The position numbers and the translations under genes were made by a program. DNA of 49,170 bases, taken from the NCBI GenBank assembly GCA_002788675.1, contig PFRS01000004.1:1-49170 (forward strand). Reading direction: 5' to 3'. The notes beneath the pieces are model-generated. The model was not told the DNA's origin, made no database searches, and worked only from the letters and a program-made list of their open reading frames with translations. The DNA is from Candidatus Pacebacteria bacterium CG_4_9_14_0_2_um_filter_40_15 (GTDB lineage: Bacteria; Patescibacteriota; Microgenomatia; UBA1400; PJMF01). Each line of letters begins with the position of its first letter. Position 1 is the stretch's first letter. Positions 7,189 through 16,076 of this stretch are shown here, one piece after another.

Positions 7189-7776
7189 ATGCCAGAGCTT
7201 TTTGTAGACAGCAACGATGAGAACGCAATTAAACAACCATTTGGAATTTGGATTGCTTCGCTAGTAGTATTTTTTATTTCAATTTTCTCATTAGCAAGCG
7301 AGCAGCTTGTGGTTTTCATATTTGGATTTTTACTCGTAGCTTCATTTGTTGTAGGAGTAATTGCATTTATTATTATGGTTGTGAGAGTAGTTAGAACTCT
7401 TTTAAAGAATGAATCTTTCAAGAGTGGGTTGGGTTCTGTTATTTCTTATGGAGCTTTTATTATTTTTGGACTTTTCCTCCTAAGAGGTTGTACTTCAAGT
7501 GGAAGTAGCAGCAGTGGCGGAGGAAGATATTATGATGATTACGATAGCTACGATTACTATGAAGAACCTGTAACTAGTGATAGCTGGGACTGTACAAGTG
7601 ACTGTTCTGGACACGAGGCAGGGTATGAATGGGCTGAGGACAAAGGAATCACAGATCCAGACGATTGTGGTGGCAATTCTGATTCATTTATTGAAGGCTG
7701 TGAAGCATATGCAAATGAATACAATATGGACAATTATGATGAAGAGTATTATGACGATTATGATTATTACTATTAG
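7189..7776 (+). CDS. two-TM membrane protein with SDCSGHEAGYEWAE-type Cys domain and Asp/Tyr-rich segments
   Basis: TM segments; CTSDCSGHEAGYEWAEDKGITDPDDCGGNSDSFIEGCEAYANEY; YYDDYDSYDYYEE and EEYYDDYDYYY. Confidence 0.75.
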   Translation: MPELFVDSNDENAIKQPFGIWIASLVVFFISIFSLASEQLVVFIFGFLLVASFVVGVIAFIIMVVRVVRTLLKNESFKSGLGSVISYGAFIIFGLFLLRGCTSSGSSSSGGGRYYDDYDSYDYYEEPVTSDSWDCTSDCSGHEAGYEWAEDKGITDPDDCGGNSDSFIEGCEAYANEYNMDNYDEEYYDDYDYYY

Positions 7777-7805
7777 TGTGACAATAAGCGCTTATTTTTA
7801 GCCTG

Positions 7806-8417
7806 TTAGTTGGAAATAGTTTCATCTAATTCCCAGACTCCATCTTCGTTAGCTGTTAGTACTTCTTCTTTTTCAAGCTTGTAGCTAGATAGTTTCTCTT
7901 CTAAATCAATATTCCATTTGTAGTAAGAAAAAAGTTTAGTGTCATATGAAATGCTAGATAATGTAACGATATCACGAAAACCATTCGTTAATTCATCCTC
8001 TACTTGGTAAACAGTGCCATCAAACTGTCCAACAACATACCACTGATCATCAACTTCCATTAGTGCCACAATTACTCCATTGCCAGATGCAGTTCTCAAT
8101 GTTACACCACATATTTCCCATGGATAGACTAAGTACTCATTCTTTTGATCATCATTCAGATCGACTTCCTCAATTTTAAAGTCGTGAGGAGTCTGCAATA
8201 CATCTGCTGAAGAACAATTTCCATGCTCTGTTGTAGTGAGAACGTGTTGTAATACTAAGCTGAGTGCGTCTTCGGGGATTTCGACTTTTGATTCTGAAGT
8301 TACCACAGCTATTTCTCTCTGATTGCTATCAAGAAGGATTTGTTCATTTTGAAAGTACTTAAAAGCAAAAAGGCCTGCTATGGTAGCCAAAAAAATCAGT
8401 GCTAAAGATGTACGCAT
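7806..8417 (-). CDS. exported hypothetical protein
   Basis: N-terminal hydrophobic anchor MRTSLALIFLATIAGLFAF. Confidence 0.7.
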   Translation of the reverse strand: MRTSLALIFLATIAGLFAFKYFQNEQILLDSNQREIAVVTSESKVEIPEDALSLVLQHVLTTTEHGNCSSADVLQTPHDFKIEEVDLNDDQKNEYLVYPWEICGVTLRTASGNGVIVALMEVDDQWYVVGQFDGTVYQVEDELTNGFRDIVTLSSISYDTKLFSYYKWNIDLEEKLSSYKLEKEEVLTANEDGVWELDETISN

Positions 8418-8618
8418 GTTCTTCTTTCTTTGTTCACTAGTCTGGCACTATCTTAGCACAGCTTGCTATGTTGCAACTTATAGGCGAAGTGCGCAACTTG
8501 ATCAGGAAGTAGAAGCTTGATTGTTGAGATAGATGACCCCTCCTTGTAGGAGACCCACCCTTAAGGAGTTGCTGTATCTATACAAGTAGCTTGATATGTA
8601 TGCAGTCCATTTGTGAGA

Positions 8619-9548
8619 CTAGAACCTAAAAATCATCACTCTCAAAATAGTAGTTAACATTTTGTTGTTAAGTAATTCATCCCAAAAGGAACTACTTTGT
8701 GCTTCAGAATTCAAGTCCGCTACATCTTCATTGAAGCTATCTTCAACTTCAGCTTCGACAGTAACTTCTTGAACTGTTGGGCTTGAAGTCGGGCTAGGAT
8801 CAGGTGCGGGGGTTGGTGCTAGTACTGTGTGTGTTCTTTTCTTTGTCTGACCTGGCACTGAAACTGTTAGTGTATAGGTTGTCTCTTTTTCAGGATTAAC
8901 AATAACACGTCCCTCTTTGATTTGTGTTTGAGTTAGGTTTCCAACTTCAGGAGTAATTGAGTAGCTCGCACCACATTTTGCAACAAATTTAAGTTCTGTA
9001 GTTCCATCATCAAGCTTGTAGGAATTAAACCTGTTTATTGCTATCTCAGGCTCTGGTACATCCACTTCCCAATTGTAGACGCCACTCCAACCACAAGAAT
9101 TTCCGCCTTTTACATTAACATACCATTTTCCTGGAGCAACGTCATTGAAAGTAACGCTTCTTGTTGTTGTATCAGCAACTGGACCCGGGTCGGCGCCTGC
9201 CGTTTTTGATAATGCGACACTATACTCATTGTCGCCAATACCTTTGTCCCAAGTAAAAGTAACATCTTGCTTGCAATCAACTTCTTTGAATTCAAGGCTA
9301 CCCTTAGTATCGCTCAAGTTTGGTTTGTTACAGATAGGTGCAACGTATGTATTCTTTGTTGGTTGGTATGCTGATCCACCATTGTGGTAGTGATACGTGC
9401 CAGCACATGATCCAACGTTACAATTATGCCCACCTGATGAATCTGTTCTGCCTGAATGAGCAAGAGCACTCATGGATGAAGAAAACAAGATTACTAGAGA
9501 AAGAATGAGGATATTTTTGATTTTTGAGTACATAATGTATTTTACCAT
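8619..9548 (-). CDS. exported protein with YHYH motif
   Basis: Signal peptide, HSGRTDSSGGHNCNVGSCAGTYHYHNGG, Pro/Thr linker. Confidence 0.75.
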   Translation of the reverse strand: MVKYIMYSKIKNILILSLVILFSSSMSALAHSGRTDSSGGHNCNVGSCAGTYHYHNGGSAYQPTKNTYVAPICNKPNLSDTKGSLEFKEVDCKQDVTFTWDKGIGDNEYSVALSKTAGADPGPVADTTTRSVTFNDVAPGKWYVNVKGGNSCGWSGVYNWEVDVPEPEIAINRFNSYKLDDGTTELKFVAKCGASYSITPEVGNLTQTQIKEGRVIVNPEKETTYTLTVSVPGQTKKRTHTVLAPTPAPDPSPTSSPTVQEVTVEAEVEDSFNEDVADLNSEAQSSSFWDELLNNKMLTTILRVMIFRF

Positions 9549-9734
9549 AGATCTGAAAAAAGTTATGTCATATAAATAATATAGGATTACTACTAAAGTT
9601 TAAGTCGCGTTGTTTCAGATGAGAGATGTATAACAGCCTTACTTTTGGGTATGACAAGGGGTTGTTTTTAGTTGGGTGCTTCATATAATTACAAAGCTTG
9701 TAAACTGTTCAACTATTTTAAAGTGTGCTAAAAG

Positions 9735-9772
9735 TAGTTAGTAACAGCAAAAAACTAACTATAAGGTATAGT
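9735..9772 (+). promoter_or_regulatory. overlapping alternative hairpins upstream of recombinase module
   Basis: TAGTTAGT(9735-9742)/ACTAACTA(9754-9761) versus ACTATA(9758-9763)/TATAGT(9767-9772). Confidence 0.4.
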
Positions 9773-9836
9773 AATTGCATTTTGTTATGATTGAGACGTT
9801 ACGGCGTCTAGTCCACGTTTTTAATTAAACGTCGTC

Positions 9837-9914
9837 ATGATTGAGGTGTTCTTACTTTGGATGGCAGGTCTTCCTGCCCTTGTTGTGGTGCTCATGCCTC
9901 ACAAATCTAAGTAA
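9837..9914 (+). CDS. 25-aa hydrophobic peptide (possible leader/small membrane peptide)
   Basis: ATG...TAA encoding MIEVFLLWMAGLPALVVVLMPHKSK. Confidence 0.3.
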   Translation: MIEVFLLWMAGLPALVVVLMPHKSK

Positions 9915-9921
9915 GGATATC

Positions 9922-10098
9922 GTGTCAAAAAATACACGCAAATCTCCTAGTAGTAATGTTCAGCGTCTCTCAAATAGAGAAATTGGGGAGTTTCTAGAGC
10001 TAATGCGCTCTGTAGATACTAAGTGCGAGCTTGCAAGGCTAAACGAAACTACTCTGCTCGACAGAAGCGATGATAAGGGTAGAAGAATAAAATACTGA
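9922..10098 (+). CDS. small hypothetical protein (GTG start)
   Basis: TAAGGA-like SD then GTG: VSKNTRKSPSSNVQRLSNREIGEFLELMRSVDTKCELARLNETTLLDRSDDKGRRIKY*. Confidence 0.45.
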   Translation: MSKNTRKSPSSNVQRLSNREIGEFLELMRSVDTKCELARLNETTLLDRSDDKGRRIKY

Positions 10099-10166
10099 TT
10101 TCTCAATACTAAAATAACCTTGAACCATTTTTTTGCATAAGAGTGTTTATAGTATAATTTGTCATT

Positions 10167-11825
10167 ATGTATCAAAAACAAGCATCAGATATCACAAAAT
10201 TAAAATATGCGCTATATATCAGGAAATCTACCGATGACGCGAAAAACCAAGTGCGGTCGACAGAAGATCAGCTCGCAGAGTGTAGAGAGCTTGTAAAACA
10301 ATTAAAGATTAATGTTGTTGGTGATCCAATTATTGAAAAGAAATCTGCAAAGATTCCAGGCTTAAGACCAAAATTCAAGCAACTGCTGAAAGATGTGAAA
10401 GCAGGCAAATACTCTGGCATAGTTTCCTGGCACCCCGATAGATTGGCACGAAATATGCTCGAAGGTGGAAAAATTATTGATTTACTTGATAAAGAAGTAT
10501 TAAAAGACCTCAGATTTGTTACTCATCACTTTACTAATGATGCAACAGGAAAGATGCTACTTGGTATCTCATTCGTTCTTTCAAAACTTTACACTGATAA
10601 CCTTAGTAACAACGTAACCAGGGGTATTCAGGGAAATCTCAAAGATGGTATCGGACTGCATAGAAAGCACGGTTATGCTAAAGATGAGGAGACTGGTCGA
10701 TTTATTCCGGACGTAGATAATGATAATTTCCAGTTAGTAGGTGATGCATGGCAGCTTAGAAAAGAGGGTGCTTCACTTGAGTCAATTGCAGAGTACATGA
10801 ACTCAAAAGGGTATGGAAAACTCATTAAAAGCAGTGGTAAAGAAGTAATAATGGGGAAGAAAAAACTGAGCCTAATTTTTAAGGATACTCTCTACTATGG
10901 CGTTTTGGTTCAGGGTGGTGAGAGTGTTGACTTAAGAACAATACCTGGATATGGGTTTGAACCACTCGTATCAGAAGAAGATTTTTTTGAAGTACAAAAG
11001 TTGAGTAATACAAGGAAACAGCCATATAAAAAGCAAAAACAAGCAAACTACAATCCTTTTAGGCAGTTGATTAAATGCTCATACTGCGGAAAACACATGC
11101 TGATAGCACCTTCCAGTGGTAACAAATATAAATATTTATTTGCAAGATGTGACAACAAGCTTTGTGTAAGAAATTCTGAAGAAAACAAGAAAAAAGATCG
11201 TAATGATCCAACAAAAATAAAAGTATCTGTCAGAGTAAAGGTTGTGCTTGATTTTATTTATAATCTACTCGATAACGGATTGAATTTTTCAGAGGCTGAC
11301 TATAGTGAGTATCTTAAGAATTTTAAAATTCTTAGTGAAAAACAAAAAACTGAAATCACCCAAGAAATTCATATAAAAAGAGGGCTCTTATCAAGAGTTA
11401 GTGCTGAAGTAAAGGACCTATCACTCAGTTATATGAAGCTTGATAAAAGCAAAGAAACAATTAAAAAAGTTACGGAAGAAAAAATCACAGAACTTGAGGA
11501 ACAGCAGTCTCTACTCGAATCTGGTATTAGGAAACTAAAAGAAAAAATTGCTAACCCTGAATCAGAACAACTGACGATTGAAGAGTTCTTGAACCTTTCA
11601 AAAAATGCCGGTACAGTCGTCAAATCTGCAAATGCAATCATTAAGGACAAGATTTGTCGTTTTATCTTCTTGAACCTTTCAATTGATGGCGAAAAAGTAG
11701 TGAGTTTCAGGCTAAGAGAGCCGTTTGAAACACTCATGAACGTAAAAAAAAAGACAATAAGGACTAATGGTGAACTCGAGAGGACTCGAACCTCTGACCT
11801 CTACAATGTCAATGTAGCGCTCTAA
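10167..11825 (+). CDS. large serine recombinase (resolvase/recombinase/zinc-ribbon)
   Basis: YALYIRKSTDD...QLAECRELV...GIVSWHPDRLARNMLEGG..., Recombinase domain, CSYCGKHM...CDNKLCVRN zinc ribbon, C-terminal coiled coil. Confidence 0.93.
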   Translation: MYQKQASDITKLKYALYIRKSTDDAKNQVRSTEDQLAECRELVKQLKINVVGDPIIEKKSAKIPGLRPKFKQLLKDVKAGKYSGIVSWHPDRLARNMLEGGKIIDLLDKEVLKDLRFVTHHFTNDATGKMLLGISFVLSKLYTDNLSNNVTRGIQGNLKDGIGLHRKHGYAKDEETGRFIPDVDNDNFQLVGDAWQLRKEGASLESIAEYMNSKGYGKLIKSSGKEVIMGKKKLSLIFKDTLYYGVLVQGGESVDLRTIPGYGFEPLVSEEDFFEVQKLSNTRKQPYKKQKQANYNPFRQLIKCSYCGKHMLIAPSSGNKYKYLFARCDNKLCVRNSEENKKKDRNDPTKIKVSVRVKVVLDFIYNLLDNGLNFSEADYSEYLKNFKILSEKQKTEITQEIHIKRGLLSRVSAEVKDLSLSYMKLDKSKETIKKVTEEKITELEEQQSLLESGIRKLKEKIANPESEQLTIEEFLNLSKNAGTVVKSANAIIKDKICRFIFLNLSIDGEKVVSFRLREPFETLMNVKKKTIRTNGELERTRTSDLYNVNVAL

Positions 11826-11845
11826 CCAACTGAGCTACGAGTTCA
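11768..11845 (-). tRNA. tRNA-Val(GAC), CCA encoded
   Basis: TGAACTC/GAGTTCA acceptor stem, anticodon loop TTGACAT, GGTTCGAGTCC T-arm, 3' CCA. Confidence 0.95.
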
Positions 11846-11892
11846 AATGTGTTTTATGTATTAGGAAGGAACGAGACGTATTATACCAGACG

Positions 11893-12561
11893 TTAGTCGC
11901 CTGAGTAAACGGTAGATCGCTCGTGGTGCATCATGTCGAAGACTGTTTTGGTTTGCTCGTGTGCTGCCCCATCAATGTGAAGGCCGCCACGTTTCTTTTT
12001 CTTCTGTTTAGCGTGGAACTGTGTAGACCAAGTGCGAGCACTTTTAATCTTTTGGCGCAGTAACATGATGAATGAACGGAGATTTCTAAAGAAGTTAAGG
12101 TAGTATTTACCAGTAAGTCCAGGAGTAGCAACTTCAGCCATAACGGTTAATTCGATCTCTTTTTCGAATTGAGCCACGTCACGCACTAGAAGTTTAAGTT
12201 CCCGACGGAGTTCTTCAATTTCTTTTTTGACTTCTTTTTCACGAGCGTCATAGACGGCACGCATGTCGACAGGATTTACTTGATCGTGTAATTTTTGGCG
12301 AAGAACTTCTTTTTTACGCTGCTTCTCCATTTGGAGTTGCTGCTGTTCTTGCCATCGTTGTTGGTCTTCGGGTGAGTTATTTGTAGGAAGATTTCCACCA
12401 GTGCGAGCTAAAGCCTCACTAAAAGGGTTAAGCTTTGGTGATTCAGGATTCTCTTGTGCTGTCCCTCGAGGTTTTTCAGTTTCAGCCAACGCACGAGCAA
12501 AAGGATTAACCCCTTGTTGAGGGCCCTTGCGAGATTGAGTGGTAGGTGTTCCTGGTTTCAT
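11893..12561 (-). CDS. hypothetical protein (charged, coiled-coil; CPR-type)
   Basis: 222 aa, Lys/Glu-rich helical; starts downstream of a consensus promoter. Confidence 0.75.
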   Translation of the reverse strand: MKPGTPTTQSRKGPQQGVNPFARALAETEKPRGTAQENPESPKLNPFSEALARTGGNLPTNNSPEDQQRWQEQQQLQMEKQRKKEVLRQKLHDQVNPVDMRAVYDAREKEVKKEIEELRRELKLLVRDVAQFEKEIELTVMAEVATPGLTGKYYLNFFRNLRSFIMLLRQKIKSARTWSTQFHAKQKKKKRGGLHIDGAAHEQTKTVFDMMHHERSTVYSGD

Positions 12562-12629
12562 TTGTTACTATATGTTGTGTTTGTATGATACATGACTTTG
12601 TGCAAACAAGAAATGTATTTAATAGTACG

Positions 12630-12658
12630 ATTATAGGCCTACTTGAGGCTCCTGTCAA
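12630..12658 (-). promoter_or_regulatory. consensus sigma70-type promoter TTGACA-N17-TATAAT
   Basis: Minus strand TTGACA GGAGCCTCAAGTAGGCC TATAAT upstream of the 11893-12561 gene. Confidence 0.85.
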
Positions 12659-12722
12659 GAGTCTTGACTGAAACGGTGGGTAGGCCTATGGTTCTTAATT
12701 TCTGTTAGAAAAAGTGCTGAAT

Positions 12723-13694
12723 TTATTTAAGATTTAGCAAGTGGTCAGCAACTCGTTGTCGAAGTAAGGTTTCGACAAGCATTGATTGATAACGTGGGTC
12801 TGCTTTTTGTTGCTCTTGGAGCTTTTTGTCTGCAGTTTGCTCAATAACTTCGTCGATATCTTTCTGTTCGATCTTAATTTTTTCTTCTTCTGCCAAGGTG
12901 CTAATGATGAAGGTTGCTTGTAAGCGACCAAGTGCCCCTGCAGCTAATTCAGTTGAAAGTTGTTCAAATGACATGCTTCTGTGTTTAAGGAAGTCTTCGA
13001 ACTCGATGTTCATTCCTTTAAGACGGTATGAGAGGTTTTCGAGATCGTAACGAGTCTCTTCTTTTACCAAGAGTTCTGGAATTTCTGGTTTAATGTGCTC
13101 GATTAAGTCTTTGTAGATTACTTGGAGTTTGTGTTCACGGCGTTGTTGATCAGTAATTTCATGCGCATGGTTATGCTTTTCGTCTGACTTTTCAGCTTCT
13201 TTAACGTGCTCAGCTAATTCTTTTTCTTGTTTTTTAAGTTCTGCCTCAGCTTTTTTAAGTGCTTTCTTTGCTATGTCTTTGTAGCCTTTGGTGTTGATTT
13301 CTGGTTTTTCTGCAATGTGAACCTCAAGCGTCCAGTCTTCACCTTTTTTAAGAGAAATTGGGTTAAATTCTGGATAGGTAAGTGGTTGTTTCTTTTCTTT
13401 TTCGATTAGAGTTCTGTATGCATCAGGAACGCAGATCTCTAGCGCGTCTTGAATAATGCGATCTTCACCCAGCATTTTTTCAGCAACGTCAGCGGGAACT
13501 TTTCCTTTGCGAAAGCCACTGGTTTTAAGGTCTTTTGAAAGTTTATTTAGTGTTTTTTTGTAGGCTGCAGCTGCGTCAGCTTTATCGATTACTAAGGTAA
13601 GAACTGTGTTTTTGCCGATTAAAGCTTTTTCAGTTTTCTTATCTGTAGTTGCAGTTTTTTTAGTGGTTTTTTTGGGTTTGGTAGTTTCTGTCAT
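12723..13694 (-). CDS. tig: trigger factor-like peptidyl-prolyl isomerase/chaperone
   Basis: YKKTLNKLSKDLKTSGFRKGKVPADVAEKMLGEDRI...; trigger factor N- and C-terminal features. Confidence 0.88.
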   Translation of the reverse strand: MTETTKPKKTTKKTATTDKKTEKALIGKNTVLTLVIDKADAAAAYKKTLNKLSKDLKTSGFRKGKVPADVAEKMLGEDRIIQDALEICVPDAYRTLIEKEKKQPLTYPEFNPISLKKGEDWTLEVHIAEKPEINTKGYKDIAKKALKKAEAELKKQEKELAEHVKEAEKSDEKHNHAHEITDQQRREHKLQVIYKDLIEHIKPEIPELLVKEETRYDLENLSYRLKGMNIEFEDFLKHRSMSFEQLSTELAAGALGRLQATFIISTLAEEEKIKIEQKDIDEVIEQTADKKLQEQQKADPRYQSMLVETLLRQRVADHLLNLK

Positions 13695-13866
13695 AGGGAG
13701 TTATTATACCGCAACTTCTTTTTTTTTGGCTGTGAGTTTGGCTTGATGTTAGGCGCTTTATATACTTGGGATCTGTCTGGATGAATATTTTGCCTATCTG
13801 AGGGTGAAAAAGTGCCCTTTGTTTGCTATACTACTTTTCTGTTGATAAGTACTACAGGAGAGACAC

Positions 13867-14685
13867 ATGTCTACAAAAACTCTTTTACATCATATTGATG
13901 ACTACGTTGCAGGTGGTCTCGAGTTCGCAGAAATCGATACTCGCCTTCACAACGCAATCAAAGATCATCAAAATGTTTTTATCCACGATCTTTCGGTTCC
14001 TTCTCTTGACACCGTAGCCCTTGGCTTCGTGACCTCACAACTTGCGTTCGCTCCATACAAAGGCAGGATGGTTATTTATGGTAACTGCGCGCCACGTCGA
14101 ACTTCAGAAAAAGCTCAAAAGAATAACATCGATCATGGTATTAAATATGCCAAGCTAAAAAATGGTGTTGAAATCATTAACGTTTGGTCAGACTATGCCT
14201 TTGGATTTGTGAAGAGTGAAATTGTTGAGTTTAGAGATCTTAACTGCCCTAATTCTGGTTCACAGTTCCGTTCAAGAGACTTCTTTCCTGAAGTAGTCGC
14301 TCAAATTGTAAATGGTGACTACTCTGCTCTAGGTAAAGAACTTGATGTAAACGATATTCCAGAAATTGAAAACAATATCGTTACTTGGACTGATGGATTT
14401 GGAAACGTAAAGACTTCCATGCGCAGCAGTGATTTAGATGCAATGGGTCTTACCCCTGGCGATAAAGTTCAGGTAATTATGAATGGAGTCTCAATGCTTG
14501 GAGTGCTCTCTATTGGTGGCTTCCAAGTTGATCGTGGAGTTTTGGCTATTAATGCTGGTTCATCTGGGTATGATAACCCATTTATCGAGTTGTTCCTTCG
14601 TGTACACAAAATGTCTGAAAAGACGGCCGCGGTACGCTTTGGTTACCCTACTGGGGGAACTGAGTTTGAGATTAAACCTTTATAG
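13867..14685 (+). CDS. SAM hydroxide adenosyltransferase/DUF62-like protein
   Basis: TWTDGFGNVKT, AINAGSSGYDNPFIELF typical of DUF62. Confidence 0.7.
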   Translation: MSTKTLLHHIDDYVAGGLEFAEIDTRLHNAIKDHQNVFIHDLSVPSLDTVALGFVTSQLAFAPYKGRMVIYGNCAPRRTSEKAQKNNIDHGIKYAKLKNGVEIINVWSDYAFGFVKSEIVEFRDLNCPNSGSQFRSRDFFPEVVAQIVNGDYSALGKELDVNDIPEIENNIVTWTDGFGNVKTSMRSSDLDAMGLTPGDKVQVIMNGVSMLGVLSIGGFQVDRGVLAINAGSSGYDNPFIELFLRVHKMSEKTAAVRFGYPTGGTEFEIKPL

Positions 14686-14707
14686 GTTTTTTGATTGAAA
14701 TTAGTGT

Positions 14708-14737
14708 TGGCCGCCGCTCTTTCGAGCGGCGGCCTTT
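14708..14737 (+). terminator. intrinsic terminator
   Basis: GGCCGCCGCTC-TTTC-GAGCGGCGGCC-TTTCT. Confidence 0.85.
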
Positions 14738-14940
14738 CTGTAAGTCTACTTGCTAGAGTTCAAAAAGTTCGTTATTTCCTTAAATATAGGACTAAATGTG
14801 CTATAATCCTTACTATAAAAATTCCTTTTGCAAATGCATTTCGCATGCAAAGGATTTTTCTTCGTTAACATTCTAATTTACATGCAAATTTTATCCGACC
14901 AAGTTAAATCAAAGGGGCAGCTAGCCCGAAGGAGTTAACC

Positions 14941-15975
14941 ATGAAAATGACTTGGTTCTTGTTGCTAGTGGTTTTATTTTTGGCGGCCTGTGATGGTGCG
15001 CCGACACCGGCTCAGCCGGTTGAAATGAGTAGTTCGACTGTGTCCTCAGCTGAGGTTCAAAGTCAAGTTTCTTCTGTGGATGCTTTGACAGGATCTTCAG
15101 AGACAGGTGGAGTCAATACTGGCTACTGCCCGCCTGGAGATCTAAAAATCGAGTCTGGCCAGTGGTACTATTGCTCTGGCCCTTTGGGCACCAGTGAGTG
15201 GAAACTTACTGCTGATCTGTATTTTGGGTCAGAATCGATGCTTAAATCCCGCTTAGATAGCGGGGAAAGTTTTTTATTTTTCCCTGCGTTGGCAGTCACA
15301 GTTCTAGACGGTTTTCCCGGCGATGAACTGTTAGTCTTAGCCTTTGGGACGATGACCATAGCAGCAGTTTCACAAAGTTCTGCCAATATGGTTAACTTTG
15401 ATCTGAGTGCTCCGCCGGTTCAGATCAATTCACTTCCAGAGTTTCAGCAGTGGAAAACAACAAATGTTCAAATGACGATTGTTGATCAAGTTGGGGTTTT
15501 AGATCTAGCATCTCCAATTGATGCATCGGATCTTGAGTATAAAGCTCCAGCTGGTAGTACTGCCGTTCTGATCGAAGACAACCCCATGTGGGCAGGTCTT
15601 TTGATTAAAACGCTTGCAGTTGCCAACATCACAACTATTGGGGTGTATCCTAACTGTGATGCATGGCGTGCTGCTCGTGTCACCGGCTTGCCGGTGATTG
15701 CTCACGTTTACGTTGTAGACCAGCACGCTGGGGATGGAGTTGTATTTGGCCACACTTGTGTGGCTGAGATTGCGACACTGTTGCCCCCGCCGTTGGTTAT
15801 AGCTGGTTTCAGCGCAGAAAATCTTGACCAGGTGACCGAAAAGTGGTCCCCGGGACAAGAATCGTCTGTCCGCGAATTGTTCGAAGAGAACGGCGCGGAT
15901 TTTGTAATTCAAAAAGCAGATCAGTTGAATGATCTGTACCAATTGGTTTTGGAGGTTCTTGGCCGATTGGGGTAG
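14941..15975 (+). CDS. lipoprotein with C-terminal response-regulator receiver-like domain
   Basis: Lipobox LAAC; VLIEDNPMWAGLLIKTLAV...AHVYVVDQHAGDG...VIAGFSAEN...GADFVIQKADQLNDL. Confidence 0.7.
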   Translation: MKMTWFLLLVVLFLAACDGAPTPAQPVEMSSSTVSSAEVQSQVSSVDALTGSSETGGVNTGYCPPGDLKIESGQWYYCSGPLGTSEWKLTADLYFGSESMLKSRLDSGESFLFFPALAVTVLDGFPGDELLVLAFGTMTIAAVSQSSANMVNFDLSAPPVQINSLPEFQQWKTTNVQMTIVDQVGVLDLASPIDASDLEYKAPAGSTAVLIEDNPMWAGLLIKTLAVANITTIGVYPNCDAWRAARVTGLPVIAHVYVVDQHAGDGVVFGHTCVAEIATLLPPPLVIAGFSAENLDQVTEKWSPGQESSVRELFEENGADFVIQKADQLNDLYQLVLEVLGRLG

Positions 15976-16076
15976 TTGTAAATTTGTAATTAGAGTGTTT
16001 GTATAAGACGGCATCCTTTGTGATGCCGTTTTTCTCTGTCTTGTGCATATCTGCAACTTTCTGATAGTATGAGTTT

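Noticed and set aside
11429-11737. Antisense ORF within the recombinase
   Set aside because: Shadow ORF opposite a confidently identified gene, Ser/Phe-rich composition typical of antisense frames; same reasoning applied to many short overlapping ORFs across the window.
12630-12689. Invertible (phase-variable) promoter
   Set aside because: Arms are only 10 bp, the -10 lies partly inside one arm, spacing is short, and no dedicated invertase is adjacent; an operator dyad is simpler.
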